Notes: a model not told the origin generated them from the sequence alone. A DNA stretch of 64,000 nucleotides from Bordetella parapertussis (GCA_945903445.1 CAMDNZ010000006.1:1-64000), one strand, 5' to 3'; shown: positions 28,127 through 35,862, numbered from the stretch's first letter. Numbers and translations: made by a program.

Positions 28127-28639
28127 ATGGAACCAGTGAGCCTGGATCATCGGTTTTACGTGGCCATGATCGTATTTGTCTTCGTGTTCATCATGCCCGC
28201 TGTTGGCTTTATAGGGGTGCTAACTAAGTTAAGCGAAAGCCGCGTTGCTGTTGTTATTTCCTATGCCGTGTTATGCGTCAACTTAGGTCTGATTTTGCTG
28301 TTTTCGATTTACTCGCTTCGTCGGTCGATAGACATCCACGACGATATGATGGTCGTCAAGAGCACTTTCTACAGTAAGCAGCTGTCGCTTGCGGAGATAA
28401 AAAGTGTCGAAATCTTGCCTGCCGCCTCATCGCTGAAATCCCTTCGGCGCACTAATGGCGTGCGGATGCCGGGACTTAAATCAGGCTGGTTTCATGCCGC
28501 TGGAGTTCGGTTTTTTATCGACGCCACCACGGCGCCAAATATCGTATTGAAGACAAAGGATGGTGACGGCGTTGGATTGGAAGTGAAGGATCCGGCAGCG
28601 TTTAAGGCCATGTTGGATACCCGTCGGAGCGATCTGTGA
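28127..28639 (+). CDS. Two-helix membrane protein with bacterial PH-like domain
   Basis: 170 residues. Two membrane helices (about residues 9-35 and 42-66) are followed by a beta-rich C-terminal domain. SIDIHDDMMVVKSTFYSKQ, MPGLKSGWFHAAGVRFFI and IVLKTKDGDGVGLEVKDP follow the pattern of bacterial PH (bPH) domains found in small membrane proteins. AAGGGG lies nine bases before the ATG, 11 bp after the preceding stop, so it is co-transcribed with it. It has the low G+C of the island. A structural or scaffolding role at the membrane beside the radical SAM enzyme is only a guess. Confidence 0.7.
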   Translation: MEPVSLDHRFYVAMIVFVFVFIMPAVGFIGVLTKLSESRVAVVISYAVLCVNLGLILLFSIYSLRRSIDIHDDMMVVKSTFYSKQLSLAEIKSVEILPAASSLKSLRRTNGVRMPGLKSGWFHAAGVRFFIDATTAPNIVLKTKDGDGVGLEVKDPAAFKAMLDTRRSDL

Positions 28640-28764
28640 CGAGGCCAGGGTGATTTTCCGCCGTGATGTGGTCGACATGCCCCCTAACCGCCTGTCTTGC
28701 AGATCCCGCTTCACTCGGAGCCAAGAGCAGCAGGTTGTCCTGCGCGGCCTCAACCTATCACCAC

Positions 28765-28874
28765 CGCCCCATACCGCGCAAACGCTGTGGCCGACGAGTG
28801 GTTGCACGACTATTCGCGCGCCGAGGCTGCGTATCCGCTGCCGCAATTGCGTGATGGCAAGCACTGGCCGCCGG
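28765..28874 (+). repeat. Displaced copy of the gcvP 3' end
   Basis: 110 bp matching 25271-25381 except for four substitutions and one deleted T that breaks the reading frame. At 28875 the match stops exactly where antitoxin sequence begins. It is non-functional as a gene. The 125 bp before it (28640-28764) hold nothing I recognise. The copy marks the right edge of the low-G+C island. Confidence 0.9.
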
Positions 28875-29043
28875 AGAAGGCTTTCCCGTTGCCATTCTGA
28901 ATAGAAATGCCCCGGCTTTCTATTGCGTTCCTGCCAAGGCCTACGAGGCAATGCTTGAGCTGCTCGAAAACGCCGAACTCAATTGGCTCGCTGACGCTTG
29001 CCAAGGGCAGAGCATCTTCGGTGTTTCGCTCGATGAGCTATGA
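28873..29043 (+). pseudogene. Truncated Phd/YefM (StbD-like) antitoxin
   Basis: The frame GEGFPVAILNRNAPAFYCVP, then AKAYEAMLELLENAELNW, ends GVSLDEL and a stop at 29041-29043. It is the C-terminal half of an StbD-type antitoxin, which binds and neutralises a RelE-like toxin. The N-terminal DNA-binding half has been replaced by the displaced gcvP fragment, so no start codon remains. The toxin reading frame overlaps its end by 11 bases, as in intact stbDE/relBE pairs. Confidence 0.75.
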
Positions 29044-29230
29044 AATCGCGTTTGTCGAGGAAGCATTGACGGAATGGGGACGCCTTGATCAACGCGCGTG
29101 ACAATTCAAATCCAAGCTTGCAGAGCGCTTGATTTGTCCTCGCGTGCCCGGCAACAAGCTGAGCGGCGCTAAGGATCGCCATAAGATCAAACTGCGTGGT
29201 GCCGGCTATAGGTTAGCGTCTGCCGTGAGA
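29033..29230 (+). pseudogene. Decayed RelE/StbE toxin gene
   Basis: From ATG 29033 the frame reads MSYEIAFVEEALTEWGRLDQ, then RA and a TGA stop. It continues in the same frame as QFKSKLAERLICPRVPGNKL, then SGAKDRHKIKLRGAGYRL, the RelE/StbE ribonuclease fold. Similarity is lost after this, so the last strand and catalytic tail are gone. An in-frame stop plus a missing 3' end make it inactive. It follows the truncated antitoxin directly. Confidence 0.75.
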
Positions 29231-29232
29231 CC

Positions 29233-29283
29233 AAAAACCGCGGGCCTGAACTCAGTGTGCTACCGAATTCAGGCCCGCGTGTT
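29233..29283 (-). terminator. Terminator for the aldehyde dehydrogenase/kdgD transcript
   Basis: Perfect twelve-base inverted repeat CGCGGGCCTGAA (29239-29250) and TTCAGGCCCGCG (29268-29279). Five A precede it on the + strand, which become a T-tract on the minus strand. It can therefore end the minus-strand transcript arriving from 29337. Confidence 0.85.
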
Positions 29284-29336
29284 TAGCGTGTCGCAGATCG
29301 ACGTTTACTCGCTCCCGCTACTCGCGCTTAATCAAA

Positions 29337-30920
29337 TTACCCTTTCACCACCGCCCCATCACGCAAGCGCCACAAACCTTGCGGATTGCCTTCTTTCAAG
29401 GCATCCGGCAGCAGGCTGTCGGGGATGTCCTGATAGCACACCGGGCGCAGGAAGCGGTCAATGGCGCTCGCGCCTACCGACGTGAATGCGGCGTTGGACG
29501 TGGCGGGGAAGGGGCCGCCATGCACCATGGCGTGCGAAACTTCGACGCCGGTCGGATAGCCATTGGCCAGGATGCGGCCTGCTTTGCGTTCCAGTACGGG
29601 CAACAGCGCACGGGCCTGCGCTTCGTCACCGGCATCCAGTTGCAGCGTGGCGGTCAACTGGCCCTCGACGTGTTCGGCCACAGCCAACACCTGCTCGAAG
29701 GTTTCGCATTCGATCACCAACGAAGCCGGTCCGAAGATCTCGTCTTCCAATGCCTTCGATGACAGGAAGGTTTTTGCATCGGTCTTGAAGAGCGCGGCTT
29801 GCGATGCGCAGGCGTCTGCGTTGCCCGCCTGGCCTTGACCCAACGCTGTCACGCCCGATTGAGCCGACAGCTTCTCGACCCCGGTCTCATAGGCTTGAAA
29901 GATGCCCGGCGTCAGCATGGTGGACGCCGCCTTCCTGGCCAAGGCTTCCGTCGCGGATGTCACGAACGCGTCCAACGTCGCACCTTTGAGGGCGATGACC
30001 AGACCCGGATTGGTGCAGAACTGTCCTGACCCCATGGTCAGCGAATCGACGAAATCCGATCCCAGTCTGGCCGCACGGTTGGCCAATGCGCGGGGCAGCA
30101 GGAACACCGGGTTGATGCTGCTCATCTCGGCATAGACGGGAATGGGTTCGGGACGGGCGTTGGCCGTCTTGACCAGTGCCAGACCCCCCTGGCGCGATCC
30201 TGTGAAACCCACGGCCTTGATGACTGGATGGGCCACCAGGGCCTCACCGATCTCGCGACCCGCGCCGATCAGCAAGGAGAACACGCCTTCGGGCAATCCT
30301 GCATCTTTCACGGCTTTCTGGATCGCACGGCCAACGAGTTCCGACGTCCCCAAATGCGCGCTGTGTGCCTTGACGATGACCGGGCAACCGGCGGCCAGCG
30401 CCGAGGCGGTGTCGCCCCCTGCGACCGAGAACGCCAGCGGGAAATTGCTCGCGCCGAACACGGCCACCGGACCCAGGGCAATCTTGCGCAGGCGCAGATC
30501 GGCGCGGGGCAAGGGAGTGCGTTCGGGTTGTGCCGGGTCGATCACCGGGGTCTGATACAGGCCATCGCGAACCGCTCGGGCGAACAGGCGCAGCTGACCC
30601 ACCGTGCGGCCGCGTTCGCCGGTCAGGCGGGCCGCTGGCAGGCCGCTTTCAGCCTGAGCACGCTCGATCAGCGCATCGCCCAGGTCGAGAATGTTCTGCG
30701 CCACGGCCTCCAGAAAGCGTGCGCGATCTTCGGGCGAGGTGGCGCGAAACGGGTCGAACGCGGCCTGCGCGAGTGCGGCTGCACGATCGACATCGGCACG
30801 CAATCCCAGGCCGAACGGCGGGTCGATTTCCTGGCGAGTGGCGGGGTTGATCGCACGCGTGGTGCCTGCCGTGCCCAGTACGGCTTGGGCACCGATCAGC
30901 ATCTCTCCATTGATACGCAT
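29337..30920 (-). CDS. 2-oxoglutarate semialdehyde (2,5-dioxovalerate) dehydrogenase, NADP-type
   Basis: Aldehyde dehydrogenase that finishes galactarate/glucarate breakdown by oxidising 2-oxoglutarate semialdehyde to 2-oxoglutarate. The 527-residue product follows the KGSADH group pattern: AINPATRQEIDPPF, FGASNFPLAFSVAGGDTASA, GFTGSRQGG, and the catalytic Cys in MGSGQFCTNPGLV. AGGAGA precedes the ATG. kdgD lies 27 bp upstream on the same strand, its direct partner in the pathway. The assignment rests on both motifs and context. Confidence 0.9.
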   Translation of the reverse strand: MRINGEMLIGAQAVLGTAGTTRAINPATRQEIDPPFGLGLRADVDRAAALAQAAFDPFRATSPEDRARFLEAVAQNILDLGDALIERAQAESGLPAARLTGERGRTVGQLRLFARAVRDGLYQTPVIDPAQPERTPLPRADLRLRKIALGPVAVFGASNFPLAFSVAGGDTASALAAGCPVIVKAHSAHLGTSELVGRAIQKAVKDAGLPEGVFSLLIGAGREIGEALVAHPVIKAVGFTGSRQGGLALVKTANARPEPIPVYAEMSSINPVFLLPRALANRAARLGSDFVDSLTMGSGQFCTNPGLVIALKGATLDAFVTSATEALARKAASTMLTPGIFQAYETGVEKLSAQSGVTALGQGQAGNADACASQAALFKTDAKTFLSSKALEDEIFGPASLVIECETFEQVLAVAEHVEGQLTATLQLDAGDEAQARALLPVLERKAGRILANGYPTGVEVSHAMVHGGPFPATSNAAFTSVGASAIDRFLRPVCYQDIPDSLLPDALKEGNPQGLWRLRDGAVVKG

Positions 30921-30947
30921 TCATATTCTCCTGGCGGTAGCGCGCGT

Positions 30948-31862
30948 TTATTGAGGGCCCAATTTCTTGATCAGAGCATCGAGCTTGGCCAACTCTTCTT
31001 CGGTCAGATCGGTCAGAGGCGCGCGCACCGGGCCTGCATCATGGCCGACCAGCTTGGCGCCGGCCTTCACGATACTGACGGCGTATCCGGCTTTGCGGTT
31101 GCGGATATCCAGATAGGGCAGGAAGAATTCGTCGATCAGGCGGTCGGTGGTGGCGTAGTCGTTGGCGGCCACGGCGCGGTAGAACGTCATCGCCGTCTTG
31201 GGGATGAAGTTGAATACGGCCGACGAATACACCGGCACGCCCAGCGCCTTGTAGGCGGCGGCATAGACTTCAGCCGTAGGCAGGCCGCCCAGGTACGAGA
31301 AGCGGTCGCCCAGCTTGCGACGGATACGAACCATGGGCTCGATCTCGCCGACGCCATCTTTAAAGCCGATCAGGTTGGGGCATTTGTCGGCCAGCCGCAG
31401 CAGCGTGTCGGCGTCCAGTTTCGAGTTGGCGCGGTTATAGACGATGACGCCGCTCTTGACCGATTTGCAGACCTGCTCGACGTGCGCGGCGATGCCGTCC
31501 GCGCTGGCTTCGGTCAGGTAGTGGGGCATCAGCAGAATGCCGTGCGCGCCCTGGCGCTCGGCTTCTTGTGCTAACGCGATGGCGGTGCGAGTGGGGCCAC
31601 CGGCACCGGCCAGGATGGGCACTTTACCTTTGCAGGTTTGCACGGCCGTGCGAATGACGTCGCTGTATTCCTTGGGTTCGAGCGAGAAGAATTCGCCCGT
31701 GCCACCGGCGGCAAACAGCGCGGTCGCACCATAGGGAGCCAGCCACTCCAAGCGCTCGGCATAGGTGTGAGCGTTGAAATTGCCTTCGGCATCGAAGTCG
31801 GTAACGGGGAAGGACAACAAGCCTTCGGAGACGATGGCTTTGAGTTCTTGAGGCGTGGTCAT
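30948..31862 (-). CDS. kdgD: 5-dehydro-4-deoxyglucarate dehydratase
   Basis: Class I lyase of the dihydrodipicolinate synthase family that dehydrates and decarboxylates 5-dehydro-4-deoxyglucarate to 2-oxoglutarate semialdehyde. 304 residues with a TIM-barrel pattern. GGTGEFFSL is the substrate loop, the tyrosine lies in GVIVYNRAN, and the Schiff-base lysine in NLIGFKDGVGE. AAGGA stands upstream of the ATG. It is the first gene of the pair with the semialdehyde dehydrogenase. The 180-bp gap to the regulator gene holds a possible operator around TCGTACAACATAGG (31941-31954). Confidence 0.93.
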   Translation of the reverse strand: MTTPQELKAIVSEGLLSFPVTDFDAEGNFNAHTYAERLEWLAPYGATALFAAGGTGEFFSLEPKEYSDVIRTAVQTCKGKVPILAGAGGPTRTAIALAQEAERQGAHGILLMPHYLTEASADGIAAHVEQVCKSVKSGVIVYNRANSKLDADTLLRLADKCPNLIGFKDGVGEIEPMVRIRRKLGDRFSYLGGLPTAEVYAAAYKALGVPVYSSAVFNFIPKTAMTFYRAVAANDYATTDRLIDEFFLPYLDIRNRKAGYAVSIVKAGAKLVGHDAGPVRAPLTDLTEEELAKLDALIKKLGPQ

Positions 31863-32042
31863 CGAGAAAATCCTTGGAGCGTCGTATGAGGGAAGCGAGC
31901 CGCCTGGGCGATCCTGGTTTGCCTGGGCGGATGTAGGTTATCGTACAACATAGGATTTGCCCGTGCAATTGGCAGTGGCAAAAAGGGTGCGACGGGTCGT
32001 CCCGCGACGGTGAGGTGCCGCGGGCCGTGCTGCGTCCTGGCC

Positions 32043-32795
32043 TCAGGTCGCGCTCTGACGCGACTTGTCGGCGGCCTCGTGTGCCCGGCGCAAGCGTTCG
32101 CGGCTGTTGGTCAGGTGGGTGCGCATGGCGGCACGGGCCGCTTCGATGTCCTGGCGAGCGATGGCGGAAAAGATTTCTTCATGCTCGCGATTGACCCGCT
32201 CCAGATACTGCAACTGGTTGGCATCGGCCAGCGCAGCCGAATTGACGCGGGTGCGGGGCAGGATGGTGTTGCCCAACTGGCCAAGGATGTCATAGAAATA
32301 ACGATTGCCAGTCGCAGCAGCAATGGCCAGATGGAACGCGACATCTGCCGTCACCGCATTGCCGGTGCGCGCGCCGATGTGGTGGGAAAATTCGTCCAGA
32401 TGCTGGCGCATCTGGCGCAATTGAGCGTCGCTTCGGCGCGCGGCGGCCAAGCCTGCCGCTTCGCTTTCCAAATTGATACGAAGTTCCAGCATGGCCATGA
32501 CATCCAGCAGGGTGAGAATGCTGGCGGTGTCGATGGAAAAAGTGCTGTCCGATGGGGCTTCCAGCACGAACGTGCCGATACCGTGGCGAGTCTCGACAAG
32601 GCGTGCCGCTTGCAACCGTGAAATCGCTTCTCTGACCACCGTTCGGCTCACGCCCTGATCCATCATGATCTCGGATTCGGTGGGCAGCTTCTGGCCTGGC
32701 ACGTACTTGCCGCCGCGGATCCGATCGGACAGGGCGGTCACGACCTCTTCGGTCAGACTGCGGGCACGTTTACGCGGTGAGGCAGAGAGAGTCAT
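32043..32795 (-). CDS. FadR-subfamily GntR transcriptional regulator
   Basis: 250-residue regulator. The N-terminal winged helix has LPTESEIMMDQGVSRTVVRE, ISRLQAARLVETRHGIGTFV. The C-terminal all-helical FCD ligand-binding domain has LRINLESEAAGLAAARRSD, FHLAIAAATGNRYF and HEEIFSAIARQDIEAA. The ATG at 32795 has AGGA seven bases upstream; a TTG two codons earlier is less likely. It is divergent from garD and upstream of kdgD, so it probably represses these galactarate genes and is relieved by a pathway intermediate; this is inferred from position. Confidence 0.9.
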   Translation of the reverse strand: MTLSASPRKRARSLTEEVVTALSDRIRGGKYVPGQKLPTESEIMMDQGVSRTVVREAISRLQAARLVETRHGIGTFVLEAPSDSTFSIDTASILTLLDVMAMLELRINLESEAAGLAAARRSDAQLRQMRQHLDEFSHHIGARTGNAVTADVAFHLAIAAATGNRYFYDILGQLGNTILPRTRVNSAALADANQLQYLERVNREHEEIFSAIARQDIEAARAAMRTHLTNSRERLRRAHEAADKSRQSAT

Positions 32796-32836
32796 GAACA
32801 AATCCTATGCGAACGGCGATTATAGGCGTGGGAGAC

Positions 32837-32865
32837 TTGGCGCATTCGGGCGCCCGCCGTACACT
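32837..32865 (+). promoter_or_regulatory. Likely sigma-70-type promoter of garD
   Basis: TTGGCG (32837-32842), a 17-bp spacer and TACACT (32860-32865), placed ~57 bp before the garD start in the divergent region with the regulator gene. CGTACA overlaps the -10 element and also occurs upstream of kdgD (31942-31947), so it may be part of the operator. Confidence 0.4.
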
Positions 32866-32922
32866 ATGGCTAAACATACGATGACAGATAACGTCGTGAA
32901 TGACCAGCAGGAGACATTCGAT

Positions 32923-34485
32923 ATGAACACGCCCGCCACACTGGCACCGCTGTACATCAGGATTCATGAAAATGACAACGTTGCCATCGTCGCCAACGAT
33001 GGCGGCTTGCCAGCGGGCACAGTTTTTCCCGATGGCTTGACCCTGACCGAATACGTGCCGCAGGGCCATAAGGTCGCCCTGACCGATCTGGCCGAAGGCG
33101 AAGCAGTGCGGCGCTATAACGTGGTCATCGGCTATGCCGCGCGTGCGTTGCCGCGGGGCTGTTGGGTGAACGAGCACGTCACCACGATGCCTGCCGCGCG
33201 TGGCTTGGACGATTTGCCCATCGCGACGATCGAGCCTGCGCCCGCCGAGCCGTTGACGGGCTACACCTTCGAAGGGTTTCGGAACGCCGATGGATCGGTA
33301 GGCACCCGCAATATCTTGGCGATTACCACCACCGTGCAGTGCGTGTCCGGCGTGGTCGAGCATGCGGTGCGTCGGATCAAGGCAGAGCTGCTGCCCCGAT
33401 ATCCGAACGTCGACGACGTGGTATCGCTCGAACACACCTACGGCTGTGGCGTGGCGATCGATGCACCCGCGGCCATCGTGCCGATTCGCACGCTGCGCAA
33501 TATCAGCCTGAACCCCAATTTCGGCGGCGCTGCCATGATGGTCAGCTTGGGCTGCGAGAAATTGCAGCCCGATCGTCTGCTGCCTGCGGGCAGCATTCCG
33601 ATTGCCAACGGTCACGGCACCAATGCCAGCCTCGTCACCTTGCAGGACGACGAGCATGTGGGTTTTGGCTCGATGATCGAGGCCATCATGCGAACGGCCG
33701 AAGGGCACTTGGAGACGCTGAATGCGCGTCGGCGCGAGACCTGTCCGGTGTCGGATCTGGTGGTCGGCGTGCAGTGCGGCGGCAGCGATGCATTCTCGGG
33801 CGTGACCGCGAATCCGTCGGTTGGATTCGCCACTGATCTGCTGGTGCGTGCGGGCGCCACCGTGATGTTTTCGGAGACGACTGAGGTGCGCGATGGGATC
33901 GACCAACTGACGGCACGAGCGGCCACGCCAGAGGTTGCGCAGGCCTTGATTCGCGAGATGGCGTATTACGACGACTACCTGAGTATGGGGCGGGTGGATC
34001 GCAGCGCGAACACTTCGCCAGGCAACAAAAAGGGTGGCCTGTCGAACATCGTCGAGAAAGCCATGGGTTCGATCGTGAAATCGGGTAGCGCCGCGATCTC
34101 TGGCGTGTTGTCGCCAGGAGAAAAACTGACTCGCAAGGGTTTGATCTATGCCGCGACGCCCGCGAGCGATTTTATCTGCGGCACCTTGCAGTTGGCAGCA
34201 GGCATGACCTTGCATGTGTTTACGACAGGACGCGGCACGCCTTACGGATTGGCACAGGTGCCTGTGATTAAGGTGGCGACGCGCAACGATCTGGCACGTC
34301 GTTGGCACGATTTGATGGACGTGAACGCAGGGCGCATCGCTACCGGCGAAGCGACGATCGAACAAATCGGTTGGGAATTGTTCGAGCTGATGCTGGATGT
34401 CGCCAGCGGGCGCAAGCAAACGTGCGCGGAAGCGCTGAAACTGCATAACTCGCTGGCGCTGTTCAATCCTGCGCCGGTCACGTGA
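32923..34485 (+). CDS. garD: Galactarate dehydratase
   Basis: Dehydrates galactarate to 5-dehydro-4-deoxyglucarate, the first step of the pathway completed by kdgD and the semialdehyde dehydrogenase. 520 residues of the altronate/galactarate dehydratase family. An N-terminal SAF domain (IRIHENDNVAIVANDGGLPA) is followed by GFRNADGSVGTRNILAI, HTYGCG and the conserved MGRVDRSANTSPGNKKGGLS. AGGAGA eight bases before ATG 32923 fixes the start; the frame is open far upstream but through the regulator's divergent region. No dedicated galactarate transporter is in the window. Confidence 0.94.
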   Translation: MNTPATLAPLYIRIHENDNVAIVANDGGLPAGTVFPDGLTLTEYVPQGHKVALTDLAEGEAVRRYNVVIGYAARALPRGCWVNEHVTTMPAARGLDDLPIATIEPAPAEPLTGYTFEGFRNADGSVGTRNILAITTTVQCVSGVVEHAVRRIKAELLPRYPNVDDVVSLEHTYGCGVAIDAPAAIVPIRTLRNISLNPNFGGAAMMVSLGCEKLQPDRLLPAGSIPIANGHGTNASLVTLQDDEHVGFGSMIEAIMRTAEGHLETLNARRRETCPVSDLVVGVQCGGSDAFSGVTANPSVGFATDLLVRAGATVMFSETTEVRDGIDQLTARAATPEVAQALIREMAYYDDYLSMGRVDRSANTSPGNKKGGLSNIVEKAMGSIVKSGSAAISGVLSPGEKLTRKGLIYAATPASDFICGTLQLAAGMTLHVFTTGRGTPYGLAQVPVIKVATRNDLARRWHDLMDVNAGRIATGEATIEQIGWELFELMLDVASGRKQTCAEALKLHNSLALFNPAPVT

Positions 34486-34526
34486 TGAAGATAGAGTCCG
34501 TGCTTTTCACAAGCAGGGAGCAAGGC

Positions 34527-34690
34527 ATGATCAAGGTCATGATCACTGGCGCTGTCGTCGGCGTGCTGTTTTTCTGCGCGTGGTCGCTGTGGAAAATAGT
34601 GTTCCAGGGCGCTGCGGTCAACCTTGTGTATCACTGCCCATCGTTCTGTGCTTTGTGTTGGGCGCGGCCGTTCTCGTCAAGATTCGATGA
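34527..34690 (+). pseudogene. Small two-helix membrane protein, apparently frameshifted
   Basis: ATG 34527 has GGGAG six bases upstream and begins MIKVMITGAVVGVLFFCAWS, a clear membrane helix. Around 34615-34635 the hydrophobic pattern jumps frame: VSLPIVLCFVLGAAVLVKIR and a stop at 34688-34690 make a natural second helix two frames away. The unshifted frame runs on into Cys/Arg-rich residues unlike a protein. Together they read as one ~53-residue gene broken by an indel. Family not recognised. Confidence 0.4.
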
Positions 34691-34823
34691 CTGTGGTCGA
34701 TCGATTCGAACGGGTCGAAACTTGTTCGGCATGCGCCACCTGCGATGTGCGCCCATGCCAGTCTGGTGCTCGTCAAGCGCGCACGCACGACCTTTTTATG
34801 CTGTGCGCGCCTCGACCTAAAAA

Positions 34824-34964
34824 TTATTCGACTGATTTGATCGACACGCAGCTTTTGCAATGACCGCATAGACCGCATTTGATGGCGCAGCATTTTCCTG
34901 CACTGGCGGCTTCCAACAGGCGCGACATGATCGTTGGGTCGATATGAACCGATTTGATAGGCAT
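34824..34964 (-). CDS. 46-residue cysteine-rich peptide
   Basis: Short gene, too small for most gene finders. MPIKSVHIDPTIMSRLLEAA is followed by a dense cysteine block, KCCAIKCGLCGHCKSC: six Cys at residues 25, 26, 30, 33, 36 and 39, so the last four are spaced CxxCxxCxxC. The final residues are VSIKSVE. AGGAG stands about seven bases before the ATG, an excellent ribosome-binding site. The Cys block could bind metal or Fe-S, or be the core of a modified peptide. The N-terminal half looks helical and leader-like. It lies 208 bp downstream of the gene for a glycine-rich-domain-like protein on the same strand. No family recognised. Confidence 0.65.
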   Translation of the reverse strand: MPIKSVHIDPTIMSRLLEAASAGKCCAIKCGLCGHCKSCVSIKSVE

Positions 34965-35172
34965 GATGAACTCCTTCGAAAGGTGCTGCGACATGTGACG
35001 CAGTGAATGAAGTCTACGGCGGCAGGCAGACGGCAAACATCTGGTGCATGTGCTTTTACTGTGGGGCGTGAGCCTTGTGGCTCTACGCCAGGGAAGTCGC
35101 TTGTTTTCGGGTTCAGGTGCTCACATATCAACTGTTACTAGCGTTTTGCGCCCTCGCGCGGTGATACGTGTT

Positions 35173-35673
35173 TCAGCACATAGGCGTCGTGGTGGCTGCG
35201 GGCAGTGGCTGCACGATAGCGACCAGATAGTCATTCAGCCCTTCAAGGCTGGACAGCTTCGCAGCCTGCATGAGCCGAGTCGTTCCAGGCCAATGGTGAA
35301 CGGTTTGTTCTGTGAAGGGCCCAAAAATATGAACGTAGTTTGCGTAAAGCAAAAGTTCCCATTGAATGCTCGCTTCCGGACTTTCGGATGTCTGCTCACC
35401 TGGGTAGTCGTTCGACGAGTGATGCAGGAATTTTCCTGACGGCAACGCGGCACATAGCCTCGCATATGCTTGAGTCTCCATGATCAAGTGGTGCCAGATG
35501 TCGTCCAGGTCGCCCGTCACGAGCAATGGCAGTCCGGCGCGTGGAGCTAGCGAGACTAAGTACAGATACTTCAGAACTTCGTCGGTTTGGCTTTGCAAAA
35601 CAGCGGGTGGACGATCGGGAAACTTGCGTTGCAAGTAGATCCAATACTTCTCGTCCAAAACAATGCGTTCCAT
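35173..35673 (-). CDS. Glycine-rich-domain-protein-like (GRDP-like) protein
   Basis: 166-residue protein. The core GDLDDIWHHLIMETQAYARL, C at residue 74, then GKFLHHSSNDYPG matches the D-x-W-H...Y...C...HH pattern of the glycine-rich domain-containing protein-like family, known mostly from plants and fungi but present in bacteria. Asp57/Asp58, Trp60, His61, Cys74, His84 and His85 are the likely conserved residues and could bind a metal. AGGAG lies seven bases before the ATG at 35673, which is much better supported than the longer frame to 35727. The downstream neighbour on the same strand is the Cys-rich 46-residue peptide. Function unknown. Confidence 0.7.
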   Translation of the reverse strand: MERIVLDEKYWIYLQRKFPDRPPAVLQSQTDEVLKYLYLVSLAPRAGLPLLVTGDLDDIWHHLIMETQAYARLCAALPSGKFLHHSSNDYPGEQTSESPEASIQWELLLYANYVHIFGPFTEQTVHHWPGTTRLMQAAKLSSLEGLNDYLVAIVQPLPAATTTPMC

Positions 35674-35862
35674 TGCGAATCTCCTGGATGTCTTTCTCGG
35701 CCTGCGCCAATGCATAGGCCGAACCATTCTAGGAATCGCGAACGCACGCTAAAGCGAGATGAAAGCATTTGAGCGGCATCTGGTCCATCGATCGCTCGAC
35801 GAGGCGTGAGTACATGCGGTGACAACGCAGATGTAGCCCAAACCAACGGTAAGTTCGCCATC

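Noticed and set aside
29345..29359. 15-base identity (TCACCACCGCCCCAT) with 28758-28772 at the right edge of the gcvP copy
   Set aside because: Too short and low-complexity to call an attachment site; it ends inside the aldehyde dehydrogenase gene and is not extended on either side.
30934..30943. GGCGGTAGCG, resembling the ops element of JUMPstart sequences
   Set aside because: It lies on the strand opposite to the local genes, between kdgD and the aldehyde dehydrogenase, far from and not upstream of the glycan cluster; chance match.
32770..34446. 558-codon open frame on the minus strand opposite garD
   Set aside because: Antisense shadow; garD is unambiguous on the plus strand with a good ribosome-binding site.
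34482..34820. 112-codon frame after garD
   Set aside because: Beyond the first helix the translation is Cys/Arg-rich with no protein character; the second helix of the real product is in another frame.
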